This document shows positions 16,989-25,554 of a DNA stretch of 64,000 nucleotides, piece by piece. The translations under genes and the position numbers were made by a program. The stretch comes from Krasilnikoviella flava. Lineage in GTDB: Bacteria; Actinomycetota; Actinomycetes; Actinomycetales; Cellulomonadaceae. The DNA lies in NCBI RefSeq assembly GCF_900167525.1, contig NZ_FUZQ01000005.1, positions 310,001 through 374,000 of the forward strand, in the 5' to 3' direction. The notes under the pieces were generated by a model, which worked only from the letters and a program-made list of their open reading frames with translations, was not told the origin of the DNA and did no database searches. Numbering within the stretch: position 1 is the first letter of the stretch; every line of letters starts with the position of its first letter.

Positions 16989-17900
16989 TCAGGCGGTGCC
17001 GGCGAGCGCGGCGACCTCGGACGCGGCGGGGACGGCGTCCTGCGCCCCCGGCCGGGTCACCGCGAGCGCGCCGGCGGCCGCGGCGAGCCGCGCCGCCTCG
17101 GGCAGGGCCTCCCCGCGGGCGAGGGCCGCGGCCAGCACGCCGCAGTAGGTGTCGCCTGCGCCGGTGGTGTCGACGGCCACGACCCGGTGCGCGGGCACGC
17201 GTACCGGAGGCTCGCCGCGGCGGGCCACCAGGCTGCCCTGACCGCCCAGCGTGACGACGGCCGCGGGCACGCGCTCCAGCAGAGCGTCCGCGAGCGCCTC
17301 GGTGTCGACGCCGACAGACGGCCCGGCCAGGTCCGCGGCCTCGTGCTCGTTCACCACGAGCACGTCGACCGCCTCCCACACCTCCTCGGGCAGCGGGCGT
17401 GACGGCGCCGCGTTGAGCACGAAGAGCGCGCCGGGCCGGCGGGCGGCCGCCGCGGCGCGCACCACGTCGAGCGGGATCTCCAGCTGGGCGAGGACGACGT
17501 CGGCGGCGGCGATCCGCTCGGCCTGCGGCGCCTCGACCGCGAGGTGGGAGTTCGCCCCCGGAGCGACGACGATCGCGTTCTCGCCGTCCGGGGAGACGGT
17601 GATGAGGGCGGTGCCGGTGGGCACGTCGAGGCGCCAGACCAGGTCGGTCTTCACCCCGGCGCGCCGGAGCGAGGCGAGGAGCAGGTCGGCGGAGTCGTCG
17701 CGACCGACGGCGCCCACGAACGACGTCTCCGCCGCTCCCGCGCGCGCCGCCCCCGCGGCCTGGTTGGCCCCCTTGCCGCCGGGGCTGCGACGCAGGTCGC
17801 CGCCCAGGATGGTCTCGCCGCCCGCCGGATGACGGGGCACGTCGACGACCAGGTCCACGTTGGCGGACCCGACCACGACCACGCGCCCGTCCGTGCTCAC
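16989..17900 (-). CDS. ribokinase-like PfkB family carbohydrate kinase
   Basis: A 303-residue PfkB-fold kinase starting at GTG 17900, with GGGAGGA upstream and a GTGA overlap with the preceding gene. N-terminal VVVVGSANVDLVVDVPRHPAGGETILGG and SPGGKGANQAAGAARAG form the ribokinase sugar-binding signature; DTTGAGDTYCGVLAAALARG near residue 245 is the PfkB signature 2 with the catalytic Asp. It should phosphorylate ribose or a related sugar or nucleoside at the 5' position with ATP. Its place between two ADP-ribosylglycohydrolase genes and the fusion gene suggests it traps a ribose freed from an N-glycoside. Confidence 0.9.
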   Translation of the reverse strand: MSTDGRVVVVGSANVDLVVDVPRHPAGGETILGGDLRRSPGGKGANQAAGAARAGAAETSFVGAVGRDDSADLLLASLRRAGVKTDLVWRLDVPTGTALITVSPDGENAIVVAPGANSHLAVEAPQAERIAAADVVLAQLEIPLDVVRAAAAARRPGALFVLNAAPSRPLPEEVWEAVDVLVVNEHEAADLAGPSVGVDTEALADALLERVPAAVVTLGGQGSLVARRGEPPVRVPAHRVVAVDTTGAGDTYCGVLAAALARGEALPEAARLAAAAGALAVTRPGAQDAVPAASEVAALAGTA

Positions 17901-19300
17901 GCCCGTCCTCCCTCGTCGGTCATGTCGCCAGCCTGCGGTGCGGGGGCGCGGCGCGCGAGCGCCGTCGTCCGCGCGGCGAGGTCGGCGATGCTCCGCTCGC
18001 CGCCGGGCAGCGACGTCGCGATCCGCCCGTCGAGCGGCGCCGCCCACCGCTCGCCGATCCCGTCCGCGCCGCGCAGGGCGCCGGCCACGCCGCCGACCGT
18101 GGCGGCCGCGGAGTCGGTGTCCCAGCCGGCCGTCACGGCGATCGACACGCTCGCGCCGAACTCGCCGCGCCCCGCCGCGAGCGCGTAGGCGATCACGGCG
18201 GCGTTGTGCAGCACGTGCACCCAGTGCAGGTCGCCGTAGGCGGTGTGCAGCCGGTCGAGGTCGGCGCGGACCGCCGGCTCCGAGCCGTCGGAGGCCACGC
18301 CCAGCTCGCGGCCCAGGCGGACGGCCGCGGCGAGGCGGCTGCCCGGCGGCACGACGCCGTCGGCTGCGTCGAGCACCTCCTCGACGTCGTCCACCACGAC
18401 GGCCGCCGCCGCGAGGGCCGCGGCCCACATGGCCCCGTACACCCCGTTGCGGGTGTGGCTGAGGCGGGCGTCGGTCCACGCCAGGCGCGCGGCCCCGCGC
18501 ACGTCGCCCGGGCTGACCCAGCCGAGCAGGTCGGTCCTGATGAGCGCGCCGATCCACTCGCGGAACGGGTTGTGGTGCGTCGCCGTCTCCGGCACCGGTC
18601 GTGCGTCGAGGATGTTGCGGTACGCCGCGCGCTCGGCCGTGAACGACCGGCCGGCGGGCATGAGGTCGAGCCAGAGCTGCGCGACGTCGTCGGTGGTGAA
18701 CCCGCGGCCGCGGGCCTCGAGGAGCTCGAGCGCCAGGATCGGGTAGTTGAGGTCGTCGTCCTCCGGCATCCCGTCGATGTTCTCCTCGAGCGAGGTCGGC
18801 GCGGAGCGGCGGTTCCACGGCCAGCGGGCCGCGACGTCGTCGGGCAGGCCGACCGCGGTGAACCAGCGATCCAGCGGCCACCGGTCCGTGGCGCGCAGGA
18901 TCTCCTCGATGCCCTCGCGCGGGATCTTCTCGACGGGCTTACCGAGCAGGCAGCCGGCGGCGCGGCCCGTCCAGGCGCCGAGGACGCGGGCGTCGAGGTC
19001 CGCGCCGGGGCGGGGCAGCCGCGGCGCGGGCGGCAGCAGGGCGACGATCGCGTCCCAGCCGTCCGGCTCCTGCGGCGCCGCGGCAGCGGGTCGGGCGTCG
19101 AGCTCGTCCAGCAGCTCGCGGGCCAGCGCGCGCAGCTCGGGCGTCGCGGGCACCGGGCCGGCGCCGCTCACCGCGGGCACCGGGTCTCCCCCGGCGGCCG
19201 TCCAGCGCTCGCGGACGTCGGCCGTCTCCTTGCCCTCGGCGGCGGACTGCACGAGCTCGTGGGCGAGCAGGTCCTCCGGCTGGGCCCAGGTCAGCCTCAC
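17897..19300 (-). CDS. ADP-ribosylglycohydrolase family protein 1
   Basis: A 467-residue protein starting at GTG 19300, with GGGGGAG upstream and a GTGA overlap. A roughly 110-residue N-terminal extension precedes the ARH domain, which begins RVLGAWTGRAAGCLLGKPVEKI. Acidic metal-binding stretches are visible: PEDDDLNYPILALELLE (about 200) and AVTAGWDTDSAAATVGGVAGAL near 395. ARH proteins are all-alpha dimagnesium hydrolases that cut N- or O-ribosidic bonds. This copy differs from its neighbour in length and motif spelling, so the two are probably not redundant. Confidence 0.88.
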   Translation of the reverse strand: MRLTWAQPEDLLAHELVQSAAEGKETADVRERWTAAGGDPVPAVSGAGPVPATPELRALARELLDELDARPAAAAPQEPDGWDAIVALLPPAPRLPRPGADLDARVLGAWTGRAAGCLLGKPVEKIPREGIEEILRATDRWPLDRWFTAVGLPDDVAARWPWNRRSAPTSLEENIDGMPEDDDLNYPILALELLEARGRGFTTDDVAQLWLDLMPAGRSFTAERAAYRNILDARPVPETATHHNPFREWIGALIRTDLLGWVSPGDVRGAARLAWTDARLSHTRNGVYGAMWAAALAAAAVVVDDVEEVLDAADGVVPPGSRLAAAVRLGRELGVASDGSEPAVRADLDRLHTAYGDLHWVHVLHNAAVIAYALAAGRGEFGASVSIAVTAGWDTDSAAATVGGVAGALRGADGIGERWAAPLDGRIATSLPGGERSIADLAARTTALARRAPAPQAGDMTDEGGRA

Positions 19301-20508
19301 GCCGGCTCCCCCACGGCGCCGCGTCCGGCCGCGTCGTACCCGGCCGGCTCCGCGGCGTCGAGCGCGTCCATCCCGGCGAGGCGGGCGCGCGCCCGCTCGG
19401 CGTCCGCGCGCACGATGTCCGCCGCCGCGGAGGCCATGAGGCGCCCCGTCTCGCGGACGTCGGTGCGGCTCGCCTCCTCGATCTCGTCCAGCCACTCGGC
19501 GGGGACCACGCCGGTGCCGCCGAGGCCGGCCGCGACCGCGCCGGCCATGACGGCGATCGAGTCGGCGTCCCGCCCGTAGTTCACGGCGGCGAGCACGGCG
19601 CCGCGGAAGTCCCCCCGGTGCCCGAGCAGCATGCCGAGCGCCGCCGGCAGCTCCTCGATCGACTTGGTCCGCGAGGGGCGGCGCGCGTCCATCGACATCT
19701 GCCGGTAGGCGGGCCCGACCGAGTCGAACGGGGCGACGGTGTCGCGCACCAGGCGGCCGAGCTCGCGCTCCTCCTCGTCCGTCGTGGGCGCCGTCGTCCA
19801 CCCGTCGAACGCGTCGACCATCGCGTGCAGGGCGTCGGCCGTGCCGTCGTGCGCGACGTCCAGCGCCGCGTGCACGACGTCGTCGAGCGTGGCTCCGGGC
19901 GCCACCGACGCCGCGACCATGGCGGCGAACACGCCCGCGGCCTCGCGCCCGTAGCTCGACTGGTGGGCGCCCGTGAAGTCGATCGCCTCGGCGTACGCGC
20001 CGCGGGGGTCGCCCGGGTTGGCGAGGCCGACGGGCGCGACGTACATCGCGGCCCCGCAGTTGACGACGTTGCCGACGCCCGCCTCGCGCGGGTCCACGTG
20101 CCCGTAGTGCAGGCGCGCGACCATCCACTTCTCGGCGAGGAACACCCGCTGCAGCAGCAGCGCCGTCGACTCGAGCTCGGGGATCCAGCGCGGCTCGCCG
20201 ATCATCAGGGGCACCAGGTCCTCCGCGACGGCGTACGCGTCGAGGTGGTCGCGGCGCTTGGCGTAGACCTCCACGACGGCCCGGGTCATGAGGGTGTCGT
20301 CGGTGATGTGCCCGTCGCCCTTGTGGTACGGCGCGATGGGGCGGGCGTCGCGCCAGTTCGGGTACCAGGGGCCCACGATCCCGGTCACCCGGCCGCCGTG
20401 GCGCTCCTCGATCTGCTCGGGGGTCCACCCCTCGACGGCACCGCCGAGCGCGTCGCCCACGGCCGCGCCGGTGATCACGGCCATCGATCGGTCGTCCAGC
20501 CAGGTCAC
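19297..20508 (-). CDS. ADP-ribosylglycohydrolase family protein 2
   Basis: A 403-residue ARH-fold protein. GTG 20508 is preferred because GAGGGAG sits about five bases upstream; GTG 20514 is an in-frame alternative too close to that site. The domain starts almost at once (MAVITGAAVGDALGGAVEGWTPEQI), has the classic first metal-binding motif GHITDDTLMTRAVVEV (about 80-95), and the second motif NYGRDADSIAVMAGAVAAGLGG (about 330). This is the canonical dinuclear-magnesium ribosyl-hydrolase site. It follows the ABC-transporter genes after about 100 bases and its stop overlaps ARH protein 1. Confidence 0.9.
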   Translation of the reverse strand: MTWLDDRSMAVITGAAVGDALGGAVEGWTPEQIEERHGGRVTGIVGPWYPNWRDARPIAPYHKGDGHITDDTLMTRAVVEVYAKRRDHLDAYAVAEDLVPLMIGEPRWIPELESTALLLQRVFLAEKWMVARLHYGHVDPREAGVGNVVNCGAAMYVAPVGLANPGDPRGAYAEAIDFTGAHQSSYGREAAGVFAAMVAASVAPGATLDDVVHAALDVAHDGTADALHAMVDAFDGWTTAPTTDEEERELGRLVRDTVAPFDSVGPAYRQMSMDARRPSRTKSIEELPAALGMLLGHRGDFRGAVLAAVNYGRDADSIAVMAGAVAAGLGGTGVVPAEWLDEIEEASRTDVRETGRLMASAAADIVRADAERARARLAGMDALDAAEPAGYDAAGRGAVGEPA

Positions 20509-20606
20509 GGTCACTCCCTCGTCGTCCTGCGGGGCACGTGTCTCGCGCCCCGGTTTGCCCGCGAGCGGGCGGTCGTGCGGGCGGCGGCGTGCCGCCCGCA
20601 CGACGG

Positions 20607-21890
20607 TCACTGCGTGATCTCGTCCCACCCGTCGGTGAGCTGCGTCTGCAGCCCGGCGGCGTCGGTCTCCTGCGCCAGGAACCGCTGGTAGGCCGGCGTG
20701 GCCACGGTGTCCTTCCACTGCGCGTACGCGTCGGCGAACAGGTACGGCGCGGAGACGAAGTGCTGGCCCGAGGCGAGGATGGTGCTCCACCCGTTCTCGT
20801 CGCCGAGCTTGTCGGCCATGACCTTCTGGGCCGACGTCGTCGCCGGGATCAGGGCGTCCGCCTCGTTGAGCGCGGCCAGGTTGTCCGCCTCCGTGAAGAA
20901 CTCGATGAACTCGGCCGACTCCTCGACGTGCTCGGAGTCGATGTTCACCGACAGGGTCTGCGGGTTGGCGGCCTGGCCGGCGCCCTCGGGCCCGGCGAGC
21001 GGCGGCAGCACCACCCACTCGAGGTCCTTCGGCGCGTCCTTGGCGATGTTCGCCGCCTGGTAGGAGCCCTGTACCGTCATCGCCGTCTGGCCCGCGTAGA
21101 ACGACGCGATCGCCTCCGACCCGGACTGAGTGAGCGTGACCGGCAGGATCGACTTGTCCTGGTAGGCCATGGCGTCCACGAGCTCCGGCAGGGCCATCTC
21201 GCCGTCGCCGACGGTGATCTGCGCGTCCTGGCCGGTGCCCGAGAAGTACTCGCCGCCGAAGCCCGGCGCCAGCGTCATGAACGCGGCGGTCGGGCTCGAA
21301 AGGCCCCAGCCGAGGCCGTAGGTCTTGCCCTTCGTGGTGGCCTTCGCGATCTCCCGGAGCTGGTCCCACGTCATGGTGTCGCCCGTGGGGATCTCGACGC
21401 CCGCGTCGGTGAGGAGCTTCTTGTTCGCGAAGACCATGTAGGACTGCAGCTCGGTCGGGTAGGCGACGATCTGGTCGTCGACCGTCACCGAGTCCAGGAC
21501 GCCCTCGGGGATGTCCTGCTTGCGCTCGTCGGACATGTACTCGGACAGGTCCGCGAGGTAGCCGTCGCGGGCGAACGGCACGATGCTCGCGGCCTCGTAG
21601 TGGATGACGTCCGGCGCGGCGCCGCCGTTGAACTGGGTGATGAGCTTGTCGTAGACGCCGTCCCACCCGGTCGGGACGATCTCGACCTGCACGTCGGGGT
21701 GCGCGTCGTTCCACTCGCCGACGATCTTCTCCGTGGCCTCGATGGCCGCGGGCTGGTCGGACAGCGACTGGAACTTCAGCGTGACCGGGCCGCCGTCCCC
21801 GCCCTCGTCGCCGCCCCCGCCGCTGCAGGAGGCGACGAGCAGGGCGGTGACCGTGAGGCATGCGGCGGTGGACACTCCACGAGTCTTCAT
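20607..21890 (-). CDS. carbohydrate ABC transporter substrate-binding lipoprotein
   Basis: A 427-residue extracellular binding protein (family 1 type). The N-terminus is a lipoprotein signal peptide with lipobox LVASC (Cys at about residue 22) and a Gly-rich linker. The mature part has the usual landmarks: VTLKFQSLSDQPAAIEATEK, VVGEWNDAHPDVQVEIVPTGWDG and AYQDKSILPVTLTQSGSEAI. It captures the substrate of the importer formed with the two permeases downstream in coordinates. No ATPase gene lies in the operon, so a shared MsiK-type ATPase is presumably used, as is common in actinobacteria. Confidence 0.92.
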   Translation of the reverse strand: MKTRGVSTAACLTVTALLVASCSGGGGDEGGDGGPVTLKFQSLSDQPAAIEATEKIVGEWNDAHPDVQVEIVPTGWDGVYDKLITQFNGGAAPDVIHYEAASIVPFARDGYLADLSEYMSDERKQDIPEGVLDSVTVDDQIVAYPTELQSYMVFANKKLLTDAGVEIPTGDTMTWDQLREIAKATTKGKTYGLGWGLSSPTAAFMTLAPGFGGEYFSGTGQDAQITVGDGEMALPELVDAMAYQDKSILPVTLTQSGSEAIASFYAGQTAMTVQGSYQAANIAKDAPKDLEWVVLPPLAGPEGAGQAANPQTLSVNIDSEHVEESAEFIEFFTEADNLAALNEADALIPATTSAQKVMADKLGDENGWSTILASGQHFVSAPYLFADAYAQWKDTVATPAYQRFLAQETDAAGLQTQLTDGWDEITQ

Positions 21891-21948
21891 GGGTCTGCCT
21901 TTCGTGAGTCGGTGGGCGATGTGTCAGATGCGGTGGAGCGAGGTCGGG

Positions 21949-22776
21949 TCAGCCCTTGACCGCCCCCGCCATGAGGCCCCCGGTGAGCTTCTTCTGCATG
22001 ATCGAGAAGAAGACGATGCTGGGGATCGCGGCGAGGAACGACCCCGCCGCGAGCGGTCCCAGCGCGACCTTGCCCTCGCCGCCGATGAACGACGTGAGCG
22101 TGATCGGCAGGGTGTAGTTCTCGGGCGACTGGAGCAGCACCAGGGCGAAGAAGAACTCGTTCCACGACGAGACGAAGCTGAACATCGCGGTGGCGACGAT
22201 GCCCGGCGCGAGCAGCGGGAACACGATGCGGCGCAGCACGGTGAGCCGCGTCGCGCCGTCCATCGACCCGGCCTCCTCGAGCTCGGTCGGGATGCCGACG
22301 ACGTACCCCTGCAGCATCCACAGCGCGAACGGCAGCGTGTACGTGGTGTGCACCAGCGTCAGCCCCACCAGGCTGTCGGTGAGGTTCATGGTCCGCAGGA
22401 TGAGGAACAGCGGCAGGATGATGAGGATCACCGGGAACACCTGGCTCACGAGGATCCATCCGACGCCGGCCACCCGGATCGCCCCCTTGAGCCGGGCGAG
22501 CACGTAGGCCGCGGGCATCGCGATGAGGATGACCAGCACGGTGGAGGCGAGCGCCACCACGAGGCTGTTCGCCGCCGAGCTCATCAGGCCCTGCCGCGCG
22601 AGCGCCTGGGCGTAGTTGTCCCAGTGCCACTGCGACGGGAGGAGGCTGACCGTGAGGGAGTTGAGCTCGGCGGAGGACTTCACCGACGCGGAGATCAGCC
22701 ACAGCAGCGGGAAGCCCAGGAAGACGATGTAGCCGGCCAGCGCCACGTACTGGGCGGGGCGGACGAGGACGCGCAT
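21949..22776 (-). CDS. carbohydrate ABC transporter permease (MalG type)
   Basis: A 275-residue inner-membrane permease with six predicted helices: the first at about 13-32 and the last near 240-260. The cytoplasmic EAA loop is ELEEAGSMDGATRLTVLRRIVFPLL at about residues 180-204 (EAGSMDGAT core), which docks on the ATPase. The N-terminal YIVFLGFPLLWLISASVKS is typical of the MalG branch. It follows the MalF-type permease after four bases. Confidence 0.92.
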   Translation of the reverse strand: MRVLVRPAQYVALAGYIVFLGFPLLWLISASVKSSAELNSLTVSLLPSQWHWDNYAQALARQGLMSSAANSLVVALASTVLVILIAMPAAYVLARLKGAIRVAGVGWILVSQVFPVILIILPLFLILRTMNLTDSLVGLTLVHTTYTLPFALWMLQGYVVGIPTELEEAGSMDGATRLTVLRRIVFPLLAPGIVATAMFSFVSSWNEFFFALVLLQSPENYTLPITLTSFIGGEGKVALGPLAAGSFLAAIPSIVFFSIMQKKLTGGLMAGAVKG

Positions 22777-22780
22777 CGGC

Positions 22781-23752
22781 TCAGCCCTTCTTCACGGCGC
22801 GGTCGTCGCGGAACTGCGACCGCAGATAGACGGCGAGGAGCAGGACCACGACCACGACGAGGACGACGCCCATCGCCGCGGCGTACCCGATGTTGCGGTT
22901 CTTGAACGCCTCGAGGTAGGTGAACAGCATCGGCAGCATGGTGCGGCCGCCCGGCCCGCCCTCGGTAAGGACGTAGACCAGCGAGAACGAGTTGAAGTTC
23001 CAGATGAAGTTCAGCGACGTGATCGACGCGACGATGGGGCGCAGGCTCGGCCAGGTCACCGCGGTGAACCGGCGCCACGCGTTCGCCCCGTCCATGGATG
23101 CGGCCTCGTGCAGCTCTCCCGGGATCTGCTGCAGGCCCGCGAGCAGCGTCACGGTGGTCTGCGGCATGCCGACCCAGACTCCGACGACGATGACCGCCGG
23201 CAGCGCGGTGGAGAAGTCGGCGAGCCAGTTGATGTCGTCCGGCAGGCCCAGTGCCCCGAGGAACGCGTTGAGCGGCCCCGCGTTGGGCGAGTAGATCATC
23301 TTCCACATGATCGCCACGACGACGGGAGGCATCGCCCAGGGGATCAGCGCCAGCACACGGGTGAGCCCCTGCAGCCGGAGCCCGGAGTTCAGCAGCTGCG
23401 CGAGCCCGAGCGCCAGCACGAGCTGCAGCACCGTCACCGAGACGGCCCAGATCATGCCGATGCGGAACGAGTCCCAGAAGAACGAGTTGTCGGCGAGCCG
23501 CACGAAGTTGTCGACGCCCACGAACTGGTAGTCCGGGTGCCGCACGAGGCGGGCGTCGGTGAACGCCAGGGCGATGCCCATGACGAGCGGCGCCACGGAG
23601 AGCACCAGGATCGGCAGCAGCGACGGCATCACCAGGGCGGCGGCCTCGCGGCGACGCCCTCGCTCGAGGCCGCCGCGGTGGCGCAGCGGACGCGCCGGAC
23701 GACCGGCGGTGGACGTCGTGGGCCCGGCCGCGGGCGCGGTGGGGGCGCTCAT
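22781..23752 (-). CDS. carbohydrate ABC transporter permease (MalF type)
   Basis: A 323-residue permease. After a 40-residue polar N-terminus, the first helix (LPILVLSVAPLVMGIALAF) leads into the MalF-type layout; the EAA loop is HEAASMDGANAWRRF at about residue 215, followed by TWPSLRPIV. The ATG overlaps the stop of the LacI-type regulator gene (ATGA), which places regulator and transporter on one transcript. Partner of the MalG-type permease. Confidence 0.92.
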   Translation of the reverse strand: MSAPTAPAAGPTTSTAGRPARPLRHRGGLERGRRREAAALVMPSLLPILVLSVAPLVMGIALAFTDARLVRHPDYQFVGVDNFVRLADNSFFWDSFRIGMIWAVSVTVLQLVLALGLAQLLNSGLRLQGLTRVLALIPWAMPPVVVAIMWKMIYSPNAGPLNAFLGALGLPDDINWLADFSTALPAVIVVGVWVGMPQTTVTLLAGLQQIPGELHEAASMDGANAWRRFTAVTWPSLRPIVASITSLNFIWNFNSFSLVYVLTEGGPGGRTMLPMLFTYLEAFKNRNIGYAAAMGVVLVVVVVLLLAVYLRSQFRDDRAVKKG

Positions 23753-24780
23753 CGCGAGCTCCCCTCGGCGGCGGTGGACTCACGCACGAGCAGGCGCGGG
23801 CCGATGACGACGTGCTGGGCGGGCGCCTCGCCGTCCTCCAGGCGGGCGAGCACGGCACGCGCCGCGGCGGCCCCACGCTCGGAGGAGCCGAGCGACACGC
23901 TCGTGAGGCTCGGCTCGTAGACGCGACCGAGCTCGGTGTCGTCCATCCCCGTGACGGCGACGTCGCCCGGGACGGTCAGGCCTGCCTCGCGTGCGGCGCG
24001 GACGGCGCCGATGGCGAGCAGGTCGTTGGCGGCGACGACCGCGTCGAGCCGCGAGCCGTCCGCAGCGGGCGCCAAGAGGGCCCGCGCGGCGCGCAGCCCG
24101 GCCGCCACGGTGAAGTCGTCGGCGACCTCGACGGTGGTGCGCTCGGCCGGGAACCCGTTCGCCCGGGCCGCGGCGTCGAAGCCCCGCTGCCGTGCCCGGC
24201 CCGGGGTCGTGTCGAGCGGACCGTTGAGGAACCCGATGCGCCGCCGGCCAGACCGCACCAGGTGGTCGACGGCCTGGCCGATGCCGTCCGCGGAGTCCGT
24301 GGAGACCGAGTCGATCGCCCCGTCGTCGAGCGAACGGCCGACGACGACCACCGGCACCGGGGCGCGGCGGATCTCGTCCGCCAGCGCGTCGTCGGCGCGC
24401 AGCGGGCTGATCACGAGGGCGTCCACGAAGCCGCTGCCGAGGCTGCGCACGAGGTCGGTGGCCGCGCCGGCGGTGTCGCCGGTGGTCATGACGACGACCC
24501 GGTACCCGTGGGGCGAGAGGACCTCGTGGATGGCGGTGAGCATCTCGACGTAGACCGGGTTGCCGATGTCCGCGACGGCGAAGGCGACCTGGAAGGTCTT
24601 CTTCATCCGCAGGGACCGGCCGGTCACGTCGGGGCTGTACCCGAGCTCCTCGGCGGCGGCGCGCACGCGCTCCACCATGGCCGGGCTGGCCCCGGTGCCG
24701 TGCAGGGCCCGCGACGTCGATGCGAGGGAGACCCCGGCGTGCCGGGCCACCTCGATCAACGTGGCGCGTGATGACGTCAC
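23749..24780 (-). CDS. LacI family transcriptional regulator
   Basis: A 343-residue LacI/GalR repressor: N-terminal HTH (TLIEVARHAGVSLASTSRAL) with hinge helix, then the periplasmic-binding effector domain (FQVAFAVADIGNPVYVEMLT onwards, VAANDLLAIGAVRAAREAGL near 250, GMDDTELGRVYEPSLTSV near 285). It is the first gene of the long operon and sits 30 bases from two perfect GGAAACGTTTCC sites, so it very likely represses its own operon until a sugar-like inducer binds. Confidence 0.93.
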   Translation of the reverse strand: MTSSRATLIEVARHAGVSLASTSRALHGTGASPAMVERVRAAAEELGYSPDVTGRSLRMKKTFQVAFAVADIGNPVYVEMLTAIHEVLSPHGYRVVVMTTGDTAGAATDLVRSLGSGFVDALVISPLRADDALADEIRRAPVPVVVVGRSLDDGAIDSVSTDSADGIGQAVDHLVRSGRRRIGFLNGPLDTTPGRARQRGFDAAARANGFPAERTTVEVADDFTVAAGLRAARALLAPAADGSRLDAVVAANDLLAIGAVRAAREAGLTVPGDVAVTGMDDTELGRVYEPSLTSVSLGSSERGAAAARAVLARLEDGEAPAQHVVIGPRLLVRESTAAEGSSR

Positions 24781-24810
24781 TGTCGCTCCACCTTCATCGT
24801 CGACGGCGTT

Positions 24811-24822
24811 GGAAACGTTTCC
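24811..24822. promoter_or_regulatory. LacI-type operator 1 (GGAAACGTTTCC)
   Basis: A perfect 12-bp palindrome, GGAAACGTTTCC, with a central CG as LacI-family operators require. It lies 31 bases before the regulator start, in the likely 5' leader or core promoter. With the second copy 34 bases away, it fits cooperative repression of the operon. Confidence 0.85.
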
Positions 24823-24844
24823 AGCCCGGTCTCGGCGACCCGCT

Positions 24845-24856
24845 GGAAACGTTTCC
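24845..24856. promoter_or_regulatory. LacI-type operator 2 (GGAAACGTTTCC)
   Basis: An identical copy of the palindrome at 24811-24822. The centre-to-centre distance is 34 bp, a little over three helical turns. It probably flanks or overlaps the minus-strand promoter of the operon led by the LacI gene. Confidence 0.85.
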
Positions 24857-24986
24857 GGATGGCGTCACTCTGGCACCGGCCCCCGCCCGTGTCAAGGCGT
24901 CGCGGATGCTCGCGACCCCGCGGGCCCCGACGTAGCCCGACGACCCGCGGGGGCGGCGCGCCCGCCGGGTCCGCACGGCCGCGTGC

Positions 24987-25406
24987 CTAGGCGGTGGCGG
25001 AGGGCGGCACGACGAGGTCGTCCAGGTCCGGCGGCCGGTACCCCCGCCCCTTGAGCACCTTGCCGTCGGCACGTCGGAGCACCCGGCCGTCGGCGTCCAC
25101 CTTGCTCATGTTCGACCGGTGGACCTCGACGAAGACCGCCGGCAGGTCGATCCCCAGCGCGTCCGCGGCCCCGTAGGTGACGTAGAGGACGTCGGCGAGC
25201 TCCTTCGCCGACGCCCGGTAGGCGGCGGCCGTGTCACCGCCCTCGGCCAGCGCCGTCGCCAGGTCCGTGAGGGCCTCCGCCGCCTCCCCCGCCTCCTCGG
25301 TCAGCAACGCCCGGCGGTGCTCCGCCAGCCCGGGGCGGGTGGGGTCGGCCTCGAGGTCGAACGCCTCGCGGAACTCGGCGACCCGGCGCATCGGCTCATG
25401 ATCCAT
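24987..25406 (-). CDS. MazG-like nucleotide pyrophosphohydrolase
   Basis: A 139-residue all-alpha NTP pyrophosphohydrolase-like protein. The metal site is formed by LLTEEAGEAAEAL (EExxE, about residues 35-47) and KELADVLYVTYG (ExxD, about 68-79). The C-terminal SKVDADGRVLRRADGKVLKG then YRPPDL region is typical of a small HisE/MazG-like group. Such enzymes hydrolyse nucleoside triphosphates to monophosphates and may clean up non-canonical nucleotides. Monocistronic. Confidence 0.85.
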   Translation of the reverse strand: MDHEPMRRVAEFREAFDLEADPTRPGLAEHRRALLTEEAGEAAEALTDLATALAEGGDTAAAYRASAKELADVLYVTYGAADALGIDLPAVFVEVHRSNMSKVDADGRVLRRADGKVLKGRGYRPPDLDDLVVPPSATA

Positions 25407-25554
25407 GCCCGCACGCTAGGCGGTCGGCAGTGCGGGGTCGAGCGGGTGAGGACCGGGCGAAAACGCGCCGAGCCCGCATCGGAGAGCGCCGGAGGGCCTC
25501 TCTCCCAGGGCGACCACCCCCGGGTCGCACCTCCCCCTGGAAGAGAGCACCACC

